Part shown: positions 52,525 to 62,144 of the stretch, piece after piece
Layout: each line of letters starts with the position of its first letter
How positions within the stretch are numbered: position 1 is the first letter of the stretch
NCBI GenBank assembly: GCA_015060925.1
Contig: SUXM01000003.1
Coordinates: 89,613-153,612, forward strand
Direction of reading: 5' to 3'
DNA: 64,000 nt
DNA from: Parabacteroides distasonis
Lineage (GTDB): Bacteria; Bacteroidota; Bacteroidia; Bacteroidales; Tannerellaceae
Program-made: the position numbers and the translations under genes
Notes under the pieces: model-generated
The model's database searches: none
Seen by the model: the letters and a program-made list of their open reading frames with translations, nothing else
Told to the model about the DNA's origin: nothing

Positions 52525-53991
52525 ATGAAAAAAATTAAATTTATCGCGCTTTGCTTTATTGGATTGCTTGCAATGTTTCCAATTAATGCAAAGGACTACA
52601 ATGCCTCTTACTTTGGCATTAGGAGTAATGGTGTCACGATGAATACTACAGCCATTCAAAAGGCTATAGATTACATCAGTGAGAATGGTGGTGGTACTCT
52701 TCATTTTAGGGTAGGTAGATACTTGACCGGCCAAATTGATCTTAAATCAAATGTCACAATTGAACTTCATGAAGGTGCTGTATTGGTGGGGTCTACCAAT
52801 ATTTATGACTACAGAAAACCTGCACATTGTGATTTTGGCCTTATCTCTGCATTTGATCAAAAGAATATAGGTATCATAGGTAAAGGTGTTATTGAAGCTA
52901 ATGGTCGTGAGCTATCATTGAACATTACAGATCAAATCCGTAAAGGTGTTATCATAGATGATCATGCTCTTGACCGTCCACGTGAGAACAAACGTCCACA
53001 CGCAATCTTCTTCTACAACTGTAAGAATAGTACATTAAAGGATATTGTTGTAAAGAATGCTGCTAACTGGGTATGCTATTTCGATATGTGTGATAGTATG
53101 CTTGTTGATGGTATTACAGTAGATAGTAAAGAGTTCTGGAATAATGATGGTATCGATTTTGGTGACTGTAAGAATGTGATTGTCAGAAACTGTTTCGTGG
53201 ATTGTTCAGATGATGGTATCTGCTTGAAATCACACAGGAAGAATGGAGCTTGTGAGAATATCCTTATTCGTGACAATGTTGTTCGTTCAAGTGCAAGTGG
53301 TATTAAGTTCGGTACTTGGTCAATTGGTGGATATAAAAATATCCAGGTGATCAACAACAAGGTTTATGATACATTCCGCTCAGCATTTACCGCTGCATCT
53401 CCAGATGGAGCTATTATTGAAAATATTCTTGTAGATAGCCTATATGCTTATAATGTAGGTAATGCGTTATATCTACGTGTGAATGCTCGTCACGGTGACA
53501 ATAATATTGGTTTTGTTGAGAACATAACAATCCGCAATGTCTATTGTGAGATTGCAGAAGAGAAACCTGATGCAGGTTATCTATACGAGGGACCGGTAGT
53601 AAGTGGTCGTGAAAACATTGCTCCATCTTCTATTGTGGGTATTCCAGCAAGACCTGTTCGTAATGTTACACTTGAGAATATCGAGATTGTATATCCTGGT
53701 GGAGGAAATAAATATAGAGCATATCGTGGTACTGATCCTGCGTCACTTGATTCTATCCCAAATATGATAAGAAGCTATCCTGAGTTCTCACAATTTAAAG
53801 AACTTCCTGCTTGGGCATTTTGGGTACGTCATGCAGAAAATATCTCATTCAAGAATGTGAAATTCACTGCTAAAAAGGCAGATTACCGTCCTGCTATCGT
53901 TGTGCAAGAGTCTAAAAATGTAAAATTTGAGAAGACAACAAGCACAAATCCTGGTAACAAGAAGAAGATTCATACCTACAAAGTAAAATAA
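52525..53991 (+). CDS. Exported GH28-like right-handed beta-helix protein (first of three)
   Basis: A 488-aa protein with a signal peptide ending at about residue 21 (INAKD). The start NASYFGIRSNGVTMNTTAIQKAID is typical of polygalacturonase-like proteins. NNDGID, DCSDDGICLKS and SGIKFGT correspond to the GH28 motifs NTDGxD, DD and RIK; the GHG histidine is replaced by Ser/Ala. It is probably a periplasmic glycan hydrolase or a binding relative. The next paralogue starts 25 bp later. Confidence 0.88.
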   Translation: MKKIKFIALCFIGLLAMFPINAKDYNASYFGIRSNGVTMNTTAIQKAIDYISENGGGTLHFRVGRYLTGQIDLKSNVTIELHEGAVLVGSTNIYDYRKPAHCDFGLISAFDQKNIGIIGKGVIEANGRELSLNITDQIRKGVIIDDHALDRPRENKRPHAIFFYNCKNSTLKDIVVKNAANWVCYFDMCDSMLVDGITVDSKEFWNNDGIDFGDCKNVIVRNCFVDCSDDGICLKSHRKNGACENILIRDNVVRSSASGIKFGTWSIGGYKNIQVINNKVYDTFRSAFTAASPDGAIIENILVDSLYAYNVGNALYLRVNARHGDNNIGFVENITIRNVYCEIAEEKPDAGYLYEGPVVSGRENIAPSSIVGIPARPVRNVTLENIEIVYPGGGNKYRAYRGTDPASLDSIPNMIRSYPEFSQFKELPAWAFWVRHAENISFKNVKFTAKKADYRPAIVVQESKNVKFEKTTSTNPGNKKKIHTYKVK

Positions 53992-54016
53992 GCATTAACA
54001 CATTAATATTGTAAAT

Positions 54017-55564
54017 ATGAAAGCAACTATAAAATTATTCTTTGTCATTGCTTTTATGCAGTTGGGCTTTGCTGCATCAGCTAAAGATTATTACGCAGCT
54101 GATTTTGGTGCAAAAGCTGATGGTAAGACAATGAATACCAAGACAATTCAAGCTGCAATTGACTATATTAGCGAGCATGGTGGTGGACGACTTATCTTCT
54201 CCCCGGGTAGCTATGTTTCTGGTACTATTTATCTTAAATCAGACGTAACTCTTCACCTTGAGGGTGGTTCCACTCTTCTTGGTTCTATCAACCCTTGGGA
54301 ATATGACAAACATCCAAGTGTTAATTGGGAGGCATTTATTTGGTCTGTAGGACAAAAGAATATTGGTATTACCGGTAGTGGTACGATTAATGGTCAAGGT
54401 TTCAAGGTCGCTACTACAAAATTGGATTACTACCAACGTGGTGTAACAGGTTTCCCTATGGATCCTCAAACAAATTCTGCCGCACTTAAAATTATGCGTC
54501 TTGATCGTCTAAATGAAGATCAACGCCCGGTTAATATCTACTTCCGCGAGTGTGAGAATGTATATGTTGACGGTATTACTCTTAGAGATCCTGCTTGTTG
54601 GAATCAAATCTATGATCAATGTAAGAATGTAAAGATTTACAACGTAACAGTGGATGCTAAGGCTTACTGGAACAATGACGGTATTGATATCATAGACTGT
54701 GATTCTGTTCATATCAAGGGATGTAACATAGATGCAGCAGATGATGTATTCTGTTTCAAATCACATAGTGCAGATCATGTTTGTCAAAATGTTCTTATTG
54801 AGGATTGTATTGGTCGTTCAAGCGCTAATGGTGTTAAATTTGGTACAGTATCAAAAGGTGGTTTCAAGAATTTTGAGATTCGTAACATCACGATTTTTAA
54901 CACTGCGCGTTCTGCAATCACTTTTGCTGCAGTTGATGGTGGTATCTGTGAGAATATCCATGTGGATGGTGTGCGTTCATACAATACAGGAAATGTTATC
55001 TTCCTTCGTACAGACCTTCGTTGGCACAGAGAGGGTATGATTAGCTCTATGAATAATATCACTATCAAAAATGTATATGCAGAGATTCCTGCAGGTAAGG
55101 GGGATGCTGGTTACAGTTATGAGTGTCCTATTGAAGATCTTCCACGTAATATCTCTCCGGCAATTATTATTTATGGTCAGCCTGATATGATTATTAATAA
55201 TGTATCTTTGGAGAATATCGAGATTACATCTCCGGGTGCAGGTAATCCACACTATGCATATCGTGGTACAACACCTGAAGAATTGGATGCAATTCCTGAT
55301 ATGAGAGCTACATATCCGGAATACTCAATGCAGAAAGAGCTTCCTTCTTGGGGCTTCTATACTCGTCACGCAAGTAATATAACTGTTAAGAATATGATTC
55401 TTCATGCAGATAAGAAGGACTATCGTCCAGCAGTTTTATTCCACGATGTAAATAAGATCTCATTTGAGAATATCAAATTTGATGAGCCTGAATCTGAAGG
55501 TAAGAAACAGGTTGTTTCTCACAAAGCAGAATCAGCTCTTTATGACAATCAACCAGTAAAATAA
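54017..55564 (+). CDS. Exported GH28-like right-handed beta-helix protein (second of three)
   Basis: A 515-aa protein with a signal peptide ending near ASAKD. It is a close paralogue of the first: DFGAKADGKTMNTKTIQAAIDYISEHGGG, NNDGIDIIDC, AADDVFCFKSH and NGVKFGT. The Asp residues of the GH28 site are kept; the GHG histidine is absent. Tandem duplication explains the pair. Eight bp separate it from the third gene. Confidence 0.88.
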   Translation: MKATIKLFFVIAFMQLGFAASAKDYYAADFGAKADGKTMNTKTIQAAIDYISEHGGGRLIFSPGSYVSGTIYLKSDVTLHLEGGSTLLGSINPWEYDKHPSVNWEAFIWSVGQKNIGITGSGTINGQGFKVATTKLDYYQRGVTGFPMDPQTNSAALKIMRLDRLNEDQRPVNIYFRECENVYVDGITLRDPACWNQIYDQCKNVKIYNVTVDAKAYWNNDGIDIIDCDSVHIKGCNIDAADDVFCFKSHSADHVCQNVLIEDCIGRSSANGVKFGTVSKGGFKNFEIRNITIFNTARSAITFAAVDGGICENIHVDGVRSYNTGNVIFLRTDLRWHREGMISSMNNITIKNVYAEIPAGKGDAGYSYECPIEDLPRNISPAIIIYGQPDMIINNVSLENIEITSPGAGNPHYAYRGTTPEELDAIPDMRATYPEYSMQKELPSWGFYTRHASNITVKNMILHADKKDYRPAVLFHDVNKISFENIKFDEPESEGKKQVVSHKAESALYDNQPVK

Positions 55565-55571
55565 ATCAATT

Positions 55572-56312
55572 ATGAAAATCAATAAACTAATTTTGAGCCT
55601 TTTGGCTCTTGTGATGATGGCGGGTACGCTATCAGCTAAAGATTATGCGGGTACTCATTTTGGTATAAAGGCTGATGGTCTAACTGACAATACCCGTTCA
55701 ATACAATATGCTATTGACTTTATTAGCAAAGAGGGTGGTGGAAAACTTACTCTATTTGTAGGTCGTTACATCTGTAGTACTATCTATATGAGAGATAATG
55801 TTACGCTTGTTATGGGTGGTGGTTCTGCACTTGTTTCTCCTGCAACTGCTCACGATTATGATATAGTTAATGGTAAGTCTGCTGTAGTTATTTTTGATGG
55901 CGTTAAGAATGCATCTTTTATAGGTCGTGGTTTGATAGAGGGTAATAATCCTACTGTATCAAGAGCTGTTAAAGTTCAAGCAGAGAAAGGTTATCGTGAG
56001 GGTGTAATGCCTGCAACTATCTATGTGAAGGATTCTGAGAATATCAAACTACAGGGAGTAGGTCTTAACAACTCCTGTGCAACCTCTGTTGTTGTAGAGA
56101 ACTCAAAGAATGTTGATATGGAGAAGGTAACAGTTAATAACCTTAAGAGTGATGCAGCAGCATTAGAGATCAGCAGTTGCGATAATTTCAAGGCTATAGA
56201 CTGTTACTTTGATACAAAGATTGCTCCAATCGTATCTGCAGGTACATCAAAGGGTATTACTTTTACAAACTGTCTAACTCCTACCGGAAAGACCGTATCT
56301 GTAAGCAAATAG
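55572..56312 (+). CDS. Short beta-helix paralogue without GH28 catalytic motifs (third of three)
   Basis: A 246-aa protein with a signal peptide ending near LSAKD. The first 110 residues resemble the other two (HFGIKADGLTDNTRSIQYAIDFISKEGGG). The rest has short beta-helix turns, but NDGID, DD and IKFGT are missing. The stop codon and terminator are in place, so it seems a real, shortened gene; it may bind rather than cut. Confidence 0.8.
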   Translation: MKINKLILSLLALVMMAGTLSAKDYAGTHFGIKADGLTDNTRSIQYAIDFISKEGGGKLTLFVGRYICSTIYMRDNVTLVMGGGSALVSPATAHDYDIVNGKSAVVIFDGVKNASFIGRGLIEGNNPTVSRAVKVQAEKGYREGVMPATIYVKDSENIKLQGVGLNNSCATSVVVENSKNVDMEKVTVNNLKSDAAALEISSCDNFKAIDCYFDTKIAPIVSAGTSKGITFTNCLTPTGKTVSVSK

Positions 56313-56324
56313 TTTAATAATCGA

Positions 56325-56400
56325 GAGGGAAACAACCTTCCCTCAAAGATCGAATTTTAGAAGTGAACCCCGAAGGTTAGACAACATACTTTCGGGGTTC
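56325..56400 (+). terminator. Two hairpins ending the GH28-like trio
   Basis: GAGGGAA (56325-56331) pairs with TTCCCTC (56338-56344). A second, stronger stem GAACCCCGAA (56365-56374) with TTCGGGGTTC (56391-56400) is followed by ATTTTTT. Confidence 0.85.
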
Positions 56401-56543
56401 ATTTTTTCTATTCTCTCTTTTGGTAAGCAGAAATAAAAGTCCGCATAAGTCATTGAACATTGGTTCCGCCTTATTATTTTCCTCTTATTTGTTAGATTTT
56501 TCCAAAGATATATTCTATTTTTGTGTGCGATTAATATGTAATT

Positions 56544-57941
56544 ATGAATTTGAATAAGAAGCACGGATACTTGATTCAATGGTTGATAGGTTTGGGAGAT
56601 TTAGTCATTCTGAATCTTCTTTTTTTTGTTGTCTATCATTGTTTGGAGAATTTATATACTTCCGCTATCACAGAAAATCTGCGTGAAGTGGTGCTTTTGT
56701 TGAATTTTTGTTATTTCTTCTCAGTTTATTTTGTCCCTTTACGATTACATGCTTCTATTATTTTTATAGATAAAGTAGTACAGAGGGCATTTTTGTTGGT
56801 GACCGTATTCATCTTACTATTTTCCATCTGTTTTGTATTCCTCAGTATAAGTGATGTCTTGGCGACGTTTCTCGTGGTGTATTACGGAGTGTCAGTCGTC
56901 TGTTTCTCTTTATGGCGGATACTTGTGCGAATGTCGTTGAAGTTGTATCGCCGTAAAGGGTATAATTTCAAACGGATTGTGATTGTAGGTGCCGGAAAAA
57001 ATGGTATGGAATTGTATCAGGTAATCAAGGATGACTTGTCGTATGGTTTCAATGTGCTTGGTTTTTTTGATGATAATATAGCTTTGAAACATATCCTACC
57101 TAATTATTTAGGTATGACGAACGAGGTAGAGAACTATGTATTGGCAAATGATGTGGACGAGATTTATTGTACCTTGCCCGGTACGAGTGATGAAAAGATT
57201 GTCCGTATGCTTAATTTCGCTGAAAAGAACATGATCCGTTTCTATATAGTCCCCGATTTCTATCGGAATCTGAAAAAGAGTTTGGTTATGGAGATGATGG
57301 AGTTCATCCCTTTGATGACTATACGTCGTGAACCTTTGCAGGCTGCATATAATCGGGCACTGAAACGTTCCTTTGATATTTTCTTCTCTTTGGTTATTCT
57401 TTTGACAATCTTTCCTGTTTTATATATAATCGCCGGGATTTTGATCAAGTTAAGTTCGCCCGGGCCTATATTGTTTACTCAGAAACGAACCGGTCTGTAT
57501 GGCCAAGACTTCATGTGTTTTAAATTCCGCACGATGAAAGTGAATGAGGATGCAGACCTGCTTCAAGCAGTGAAGGATGACCCTCGTAAAACAAAGATTG
57601 GTGATTTCTTGCGCCGTACGAATTTGGATGAATTCCCCCAGTTTATCAATGTCCTGTTAGGTGATATGTCTGTGGTAGGGCCTCGCCCTCACATGCTGAA
57701 ACATACCGAACAATATTCAGCATTGATAGACAAATATATGGTGCGCCATTTGGTGAAGCCCGGTGTGACAGGTTGGGCGCAGGTTACCGGTTATCGTGGG
57801 GAGACCAAAACGTTGGAACAGATGGAAGGCCGTGTGAAACGTGACGTGTGGTATATTGAAAATTGGTCTTTTTTCTTAGATCTTAAAATTATTGTGGTGA
57901 CTGTTTTGAACATGTTTAAAGGTGAAAAGAACGCATATTAA
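56544..57941 (+). CDS. Initiating sugar-phosphate transferase (undecaprenyl-phosphate)
   Basis: A 465-aa protein. Four N-terminal membrane segments, a CoA-binding-like domain (VIVGAGKNGMELYQVI) and a C-terminal bacterial sugar-transferase domain (KRSFDIFFSLVIL, TQKRTGLYGQDFMCFKFRTM, DEFPQFINVLLGDMSVVGPRPHM). This is the WcaJ/WbaP layout. It puts the first sugar-1-phosphate on the lipid carrier and could start the glycan of the loci at 24 or 40 kb. Not linked to these by operon. Confidence 0.93.
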   Translation: MNLNKKHGYLIQWLIGLGDLVILNLLFFVVYHCLENLYTSAITENLREVVLLLNFCYFFSVYFVPLRLHASIIFIDKVVQRAFLLVTVFILLFSICFVFLSISDVLATFLVVYYGVSVVCFSLWRILVRMSLKLYRRKGYNFKRIVIVGAGKNGMELYQVIKDDLSYGFNVLGFFDDNIALKHILPNYLGMTNEVENYVLANDVDEIYCTLPGTSDEKIVRMLNFAEKNMIRFYIVPDFYRNLKKSLVMEMMEFIPLMTIRREPLQAAYNRALKRSFDIFFSLVILLTIFPVLYIIAGILIKLSSPGPILFTQKRTGLYGQDFMCFKFRTMKVNEDADLLQAVKDDPRKTKIGDFLRRTNLDEFPQFINVLLGDMSVVGPRPHMLKHTEQYSALIDKYMVRHLVKPGVTGWAQVTGYRGETKTLEQMEGRVKRDVWYIENWSFFLDLKIIVVTVLNMFKGEKNAY

Positions 57942-57996
57942 AGTTAATGATTGCACACTTTTTGCTTAAATGTGTAATTGTAATCTAATTTTATGT

Positions 57997-58004
57997 TATC
58001 TTTG
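57997..58004 (+). promoter_or_regulatory. -7 box at the start of ruvX
   Basis: TATCTTTG fits TAnnTTTG and ends only 5 bp before the ATG at 58010. If it is used, the mRNA would have almost no leader. Confidence 0.4.
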
Positions 58005-58009
58005 TGCGC

Positions 58010-58432
58010 ATGGGAAGAATTATTGCAATAGATTATGGCCGTAAACGTACAGGTGTAGCCGTTACAGATACGTTGCAGATTATAGCCAATGGCTTGGCTA
58101 CTGTCCCCAGTGGGGAACTTTCTAAATTTCTCTCAGATTATGTTTCAAGAGAACCGGTCGACCGGTTTGTCGTAGGGCTTCCTAAGCAGATGAATAATGA
58201 GTTTTCTGAAAACATGAAATATGTAGAGGCCTTTGTGACGCATCTCAGACGGACGATCCCCCATATCCCTGTCGAGTATTATGATGAACGTTTTACCTCA
58301 GTATTGGCGCATAAGGCCATGATAGATGGAGGTTTGAAGAAAAAAAAACGGCAAGATAAAGCATTGGTAGATGAAATCAGTGCTGTGATCATTTTGCAAT
58401 CTTATTTAGAAAACAAAAAATATCAATTATAA
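58010..58432 (+). CDS. ruvX: Holliday-junction resolvase-like YqgF/RuvX
   Basis: A 140-aa protein. [17 protein letters not shown] at the N-terminus, VVGLPKQMN and [10 protein letters not shown], with [18 protein letters not shown] at the end, match YqgF, needed for 16S rRNA 5' processing. A GTG two codons earlier overlaps the -7 box, so the ATG is preferred. Five bp before def. Confidence 0.95.
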   Translation: MGRIIAIDYGRKRTGVAVTDTLQIIANGLATVPSGELSKFLSDYVSREPVDRFVVGLPKQMNNEFSENMKYVEAFVTHLRRTIPHIPVEYYDERFTSVLAHKAMIDGGLKKKKRQDKALVDEISAVIILQSYLENKKYQL

Positions 58433-58437
58433 AGATT

Positions 58438-58995
58438 ATGATTTTACCTGTATACCTATATGGACAGCCGGTATTGAGAAAAGAGGCTGAGGAGGTTTCG
58501 GCGGATTATCCTGAATTGAAACAGTTGGTTGCCAATATGTATGAAACCATGTATCATGCAGATGGAGTCGGTTTGGCTGCCCCCCAGATTGGGTTGTCAT
58601 TGCGTCTTTTGGTTATTGATGCCGGAGTGTTGGCTGATGATTTCCCTGAATGTAAAGGGTTCAAGCGTACAATGATCAATCCGGTGTTTATCGAAAGGAG
58701 CGAGGAAGAGGTTTCGATGGAAGAGGGGTGCTTAAGCCTGCCCGGGGTACATGAAAAGGTCTCTCGTTCTGTGAAAATCCGTGTGAAATACCTCGATGAA
58801 GATTTCAAAGAACATGAAGAAGAGGTGAACGGTTTTGCCGCACGTGTCGTGCAACACGAATGTGAACATTTGGAAGGCCATGTCTTTATTGACAATATCT
58901 CAGGAATCCGTCGCCAGTTGAATAGAGGACGCTTAAATAATATCATTAAAGGAACGGTTCGCTGTTCGTACAAGGCCAAGGCGGTCGGTAAATAA
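58438..58995 (+). CDS. def: Peptide deformylase
   Basis: A 185-aa protein. [19 protein letters not shown] and QHECEHLEG are the three deformylase motifs (metal ligands Cys and two His; HECEH). It removes the formyl group from new proteins. In an operon with ruvX. Confidence 0.97.
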   Translation: MILPVYLYGQPVLRKEAEEVSADYPELKQLVANMYETMYHADGVGLAAPQIGLSLRLLVIDAGVLADDFPECKGFKRTMINPVFIERSEEEVSMEEGCLSLPGVHEKVSRSVKIRVKYLDEDFKEHEEEVNGFAARVVQHECEHLEGHVFIDNISGIRRQLNRGRLNNIIKGTVRCSYKAKAVGK

Positions 58996-59022
58996 AAGTA
59001 TATTCTATTATAAATCCAAAAT

Positions 59023-60570
59023 ATGACAGATTTAGATAAAAACATTCAAGCCCTCAGGGAGATGAAAGCCGTTGTCGAAATGGGTGGCGGTGAGAAAGCG
59101 ATTGAAAAACAGATTGCGATGGGTAAATTAACCGCTCGTGATCGTATTTTATCCTTGTTGGACGAAAACTCTTTCCACGAATATGACCTCTTTGTCAAAC
59201 ATGATGGTCGTGATTTCGGAATGGATAAGAAAGAGCTTCCGGGGGATGGTGTAGTGACCGGTACCGGTACTATTTTTGGTGCTCCGGTTTGTATTTATGC
59301 ACAAGATTTTACAGTAGCAGGTGGTTCGTTAGGATTGCAACATGCTCGTAAGATAACAAAGATCATGGATCATGCTCTTAAGATGAAATGTCCGATCATC
59401 GGAATCAATGACTCGGGTGGTGCACGTATCCAAGAAGGGGTAGGTGCTTTGGCCGGATATGGTGAAATATTCTATCGGAATACGATCGCATCCGGTGTAA
59501 TCCCACAGATCTCTTTGATTTTAGGCCCGTGTGCCGGTGGAGCTGTCTATTCTCCGGCATTGACAGACTTTGTGTTTGTGGTGGAAAATATCTCCAAGAT
59601 GTTTATCACCGGCCCGAATGTGATTAAGACGGTTTTGGGTGAAGACATTTCCATGGAGGATTTGGGTGGTGCCCGTGTCCATGCAGAGACAACCGGTAAT
59701 GCTCATTTCTATGCTTTGAGCGAACAGGAATGTTTTGAGCAGGTGAAACGTTTGGTGACCTTCATTCCTTGGAATAACCAACAGCGTGCCAAAACGTTTG
59801 AACCCAAAGAACCGAAGACAGATTTGAATATCGAAACGGTGGTACCGGTAGATCCTAAGCAACCGTATGATGTGCGTGATGTGATCCGTTGCATTGCCGA
59901 TGATTCTGATTTCTTGGAAATCCAAGAGATGTGGGCGGCTAACATCGTGATCGGTTTTGGTCGCATGGATGGCGAGACTGTCGGTTTCGTTGCCAACCAG
60001 CCGATGGTATTGGCAGGGGTGTTGGATTGTGATAGTGCAGATAAAGCTGCCCGTTTCATCCGTTTCTGCGACTCTTTTAATATTCCGATTATCACTTTGG
60101 AAGATATGCCGGGTTATTTGCCGGGTGTAGATCAAGAACATGCCGGTGTGATTCGCCATGGGGCGAAGGTGTTGTATGCCTATTCGGAAGCTACCGTTCC
60201 TAAGATCACCGTTATCTTGCGTAAGGCGTATGGTGGAGGTTACATTGCCATGAACTCTCGCCATTTGGGTGCAGACTTTATGTTTGCTTGGCCAACTGCC
60301 GAAATTGCGGTAATGGGACCGGAAGGGGCTGCCAACATCATTTTCCGTAAAGAGATTATGGAGGCGGAAGATCACGAGGCGATGCGCCAGGAAAAGGTAA
60401 AAGAGTATATTGAGAAATTTGCCAATCCGTATGTGGCAGCTTCAAGAGGCTTTATCGATTCTGTGATTGAACCGAAAGAGACTCGTGCGTTGTTGCTTCA
60501 CGCATTGAAATTATCAGTTTTGAAAGAGGAATACAGACCGGCGAAGAAACATGGTTTGCCTCCATTCTAA
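59023..60570 (+). CDS. Acyl-CoA carboxylase, carboxyltransferase (beta) subunit
   Basis: A 515-aa protein. The start MGKLTARDRILSLLD, the GGSLG and CPIIGINDSGGARIQEGVGALAGYG motifs, and VILRKAYGGGYIAMNSRHLGAD are typical of PccB/MmdA. Propionyl- or methylmalonyl-CoA is the expected substrate; in Bacteroidales this step belongs to propionate formation. The biotin carrier follows 14 bp later; no biotin carboxylase is adjacent. Confidence 0.95.
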   Translation: MTDLDKNIQALREMKAVVEMGGGEKAIEKQIAMGKLTARDRILSLLDENSFHEYDLFVKHDGRDFGMDKKELPGDGVVTGTGTIFGAPVCIYAQDFTVAGGSLGLQHARKITKIMDHALKMKCPIIGINDSGGARIQEGVGALAGYGEIFYRNTIASGVIPQISLILGPCAGGAVYSPALTDFVFVVENISKMFITGPNVIKTVLGEDISMEDLGGARVHAETTGNAHFYALSEQECFEQVKRLVTFIPWNNQQRAKTFEPKEPKTDLNIETVVPVDPKQPYDVRDVIRCIADDSDFLEIQEMWAANIVIGFGRMDGETVGFVANQPMVLAGVLDCDSADKAARFIRFCDSFNIPIITLEDMPGYLPGVDQEHAGVIRHGAKVLYAYSEATVPKITVILRKAYGGGYIAMNSRHLGADFMFAWPTAEIAVMGPEGAANIIFRKEIMEAEDHEAMRQEKVKEYIEKFANPYVAASRGFIDSVIEPKETRALLLHALKLSVLKEEYRPAKKHGLPPF

Positions 60571-60584
60571 TAAAAAATGTGATT

Positions 60585-60911
60585 ATGGAACATAAGGAAA
60601 AAGAATGGGTTGATTTTGTTGTGACAGCTCGTAAATACAAAACGACGTTGACTGCGAAATACAAGAACCGTAAAGTTTGGCAAAAGCCTTTTGTCGGAGA
60701 TGTGATTTCCCGTTTGCCCGGAACCATCGTGCAGTTGGAGGTCGCAGTAGGGCAGGAGGTAAAAGCCGGTCAGTTGCTGTTGATCCACCAAGCAATGAAG
60801 ATGTATAACCGGGTGGTAGCCCCCGTTGCCGGAAAGGTTGTGGAGGTCAATGTGGTAGAAGGCGACCAGATCCCGAAAGATCATTTGATGGTTAAGATAG
60901 AACCGAGATAA
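60585..60911 (+). CDS. Biotin carboxyl carrier protein
   Basis: A 108-aa protein. The biotin site is in HQAMKMYN (AMKM), in the usual C-terminal lipoyl-like fold (GTIVQLEVAVGQEVKAGQLLLI). The first 35 residues are a short lysine-rich part. Partner of the beta subunit. The ATG at 60585 is used. Confidence 0.93.
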   Translation: MEHKEKEWVDFVVTARKYKTTLTAKYKNRKVWQKPFVGDVISRLPGTIVQLEVAVGQEVKAGQLLLIHQAMKMYNRVVAPVAGKVVEVNVVEGDQIPKDHLMVKIEPR

Positions 60912-60936
60912 GAGATCGTTTTATCCCGTTGAAAAG

Positions 60937-60969
60937 GAGATTGTTTCAATTAATTATTGGAGCAATCTC
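60937..60969 (+). terminator. Terminator of the carboxylase operon
   Basis: GAGATTG (60937-60943) pairs with CAATCTC (60963-60969) across a long loop, and a T-run follows. Confidence 0.7.
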
Positions 60970-60993
60970 TTTTTTTGTGAAGGTATATAGGGA

Positions 60994-61059
60994 TTACTAC
61001 GGATTACCTCCGACTTAATTTGAGATTCCCTCCGATGTATTTCAATTTACATCGGAGGG
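60994..61059. repeat. Phased TTACnTCsGA repeat with 12-bp hairpin
   Basis: Modules TTACTACGGA (60994), TTACCTCCGA (61004), TTCCCTCCGA (61026) and TTACATCGGA (61047) are spaced 10, 22 and 21 bp. The last two form a perfect 12-bp stem (61028-61039 with 61048-61059) followed by TTTTTTTT, which could end transcription. It is related to the element at 3260-3316 (18 of 20 bases agree from TTGAGATT on). Confidence 0.7.
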
Positions 61060-61122
61060 AATTTTTTTTATATTTTTTTGAAAAATATAATTTGAAATAT
61101 CTATTGAATATAAATAAATATC

Positions 61123-61130
61123 TAAATTTG
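61123..61130 (+). promoter_or_regulatory. -7 box of the HU-fimbria cassette
   Basis: TAAATTTG fits TAnnTTTG and is 47 bp before the HU-like gene. The region is very AT-rich. Confidence 0.5.
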
Positions 61131-61177
61131 CACCAGGTAGGAAAAATGATAAGATTTTGGGAGTGTAAAAGGATATT

Positions 61178-61456
61178 ATGAATAAGAATTTATTGATTAA
61201 ACAGATTGCAGATAGATTAGCTAAAAGAAAGGAAGAGGTGCAACCGATTGTTGAATCTTTTTTAGATTGTGTTACAGAGTCTTTGCAGAAAAATGAAACT
61301 GTGACTATAAGAGGGTTCGGCACGTTTCGAATCCGCAGGCAGACAGCCCGCCCGGTACGGAATGTGAAGACGGGTGAACCCTGTATGCTCGTGCCCCGTA
61401 ACTCAGTGAAATTTGTGGTTGGTAGTGACCTGTTTGATAAGATAAACGAGAAATAA
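61178..61456 (+). CDS. HU/IHF-family DNA-binding protein
   Basis: A 92-aa protein. MNKNLLIKQIADRLAKRKEEV, TIRGFGTFRIRRQTARPVRN and MLVPRNSVKFVVG match HU/IHF. It bends DNA. Its place 10 bp before the fimbrial-type genes suggests a specialised, co-transcribed architectural protein. Confidence 0.93.
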   Translation: MNKNLLIKQIADRLAKRKEEVQPIVESFLDCVTESLQKNETVTIRGFGTFRIRRQTARPVRNVKTGEPCMLVPRNSVKFVVGSDLFDKINEK

Positions 61457-61466
61457 ATTATCAAGA

Positions 61467-62144
61467 ATGAAAACTTGGTTATGTATCATGATGTTGTTGT
61501 GTATGGGATTTGGTTTTGCCCAAACATCTACAACCGAATATTTGTCTTTGGAAACCACGTCAAGGCAAGACAGTTTGATGGTATCCGATTCGTTGGATAG
61601 TGACTACCGCAAGGGGGTAACCGTCAAGATCAATGCACTTGGGGTCGGTCTGTTGATGGCGAATGCAGCGGTGGAGGTGGACTTTGCCGACCGTTGGTCG
61701 TTCCATCTGCCGGTCTATTATTCGGGTTGGAATTACTTTAAGCCGACTTTGAAGTTCCGTACGTTGGCGATCCAGCCGGAGGTGCGTTATTGGTTCGACA
61801 AACGTTACCGTTGGTTTGTGGGTGCTCATTTCGGTATGGGTTATTACAATTTTGCGTTTGATGGGGATTACCGTTACCAAGACCATAACCGTGAGACACC
61901 TGCCATTGGTGGTGGTGTGAGCATCGGTTATCGTCTGCCCATCAGCAAAAACAACCGTTGGAGGGTGGAGTTCTCACTCGGAGCAGGAGTATATTCAAAT
62001 CACTACGACAAGTTTCACAACACTCCACGCACAAAAGACGGTCTGATGATAGAGAGTCTCAAGAATACCTACTGGGGTATCGACCAAGTCGCGGTATCGT
62101 TCTCCTATTCGTTTGACCTGAAGAAGAAAGGAGGCAAGCGATGA
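61467..62144 (+). CDS. DUF3575-type outer-membrane protein of a fimbrial cassette
   Basis: A 225-aa protein with a signal peptide ending at GFAQT. KGVTVKINALGVGLLMANAAVEVDFADRWSFHLPVYYS and then beta strands to the end resemble DUF3575, found next to Bacteroidales fimbria genes. Probably a small beta barrel. Overlaps the next gene by 4 bp. Confidence 0.82.
   Translation: MKTWLCIMMLLCMGFGFAQTSTTEYLSLETTSRQDSLMVSDSLDSDYRKGVTVKINALGVGLLMANAAVEVDFADRWSFHLPVYYSGWNYFKPTLKFRTLAIQPEVRYWFDKRYRWFVGAHFGMGYYNFAFDGDYRYQDHNRETPAIGGGVSIGYRLPISKNNRWRVEFSLGAGVYSNHYDKFHNTPRTKDGLMIESLKNTYWGIDQVAVSFSYSFDLKKKGGKR

Noticed and set aside
59521..60375. Long open frame antisense to the carboxyltransferase gene
   Set aside because: It results from the codon bias of the sense gene, which is certain from its motifs; the antisense product has no domain.
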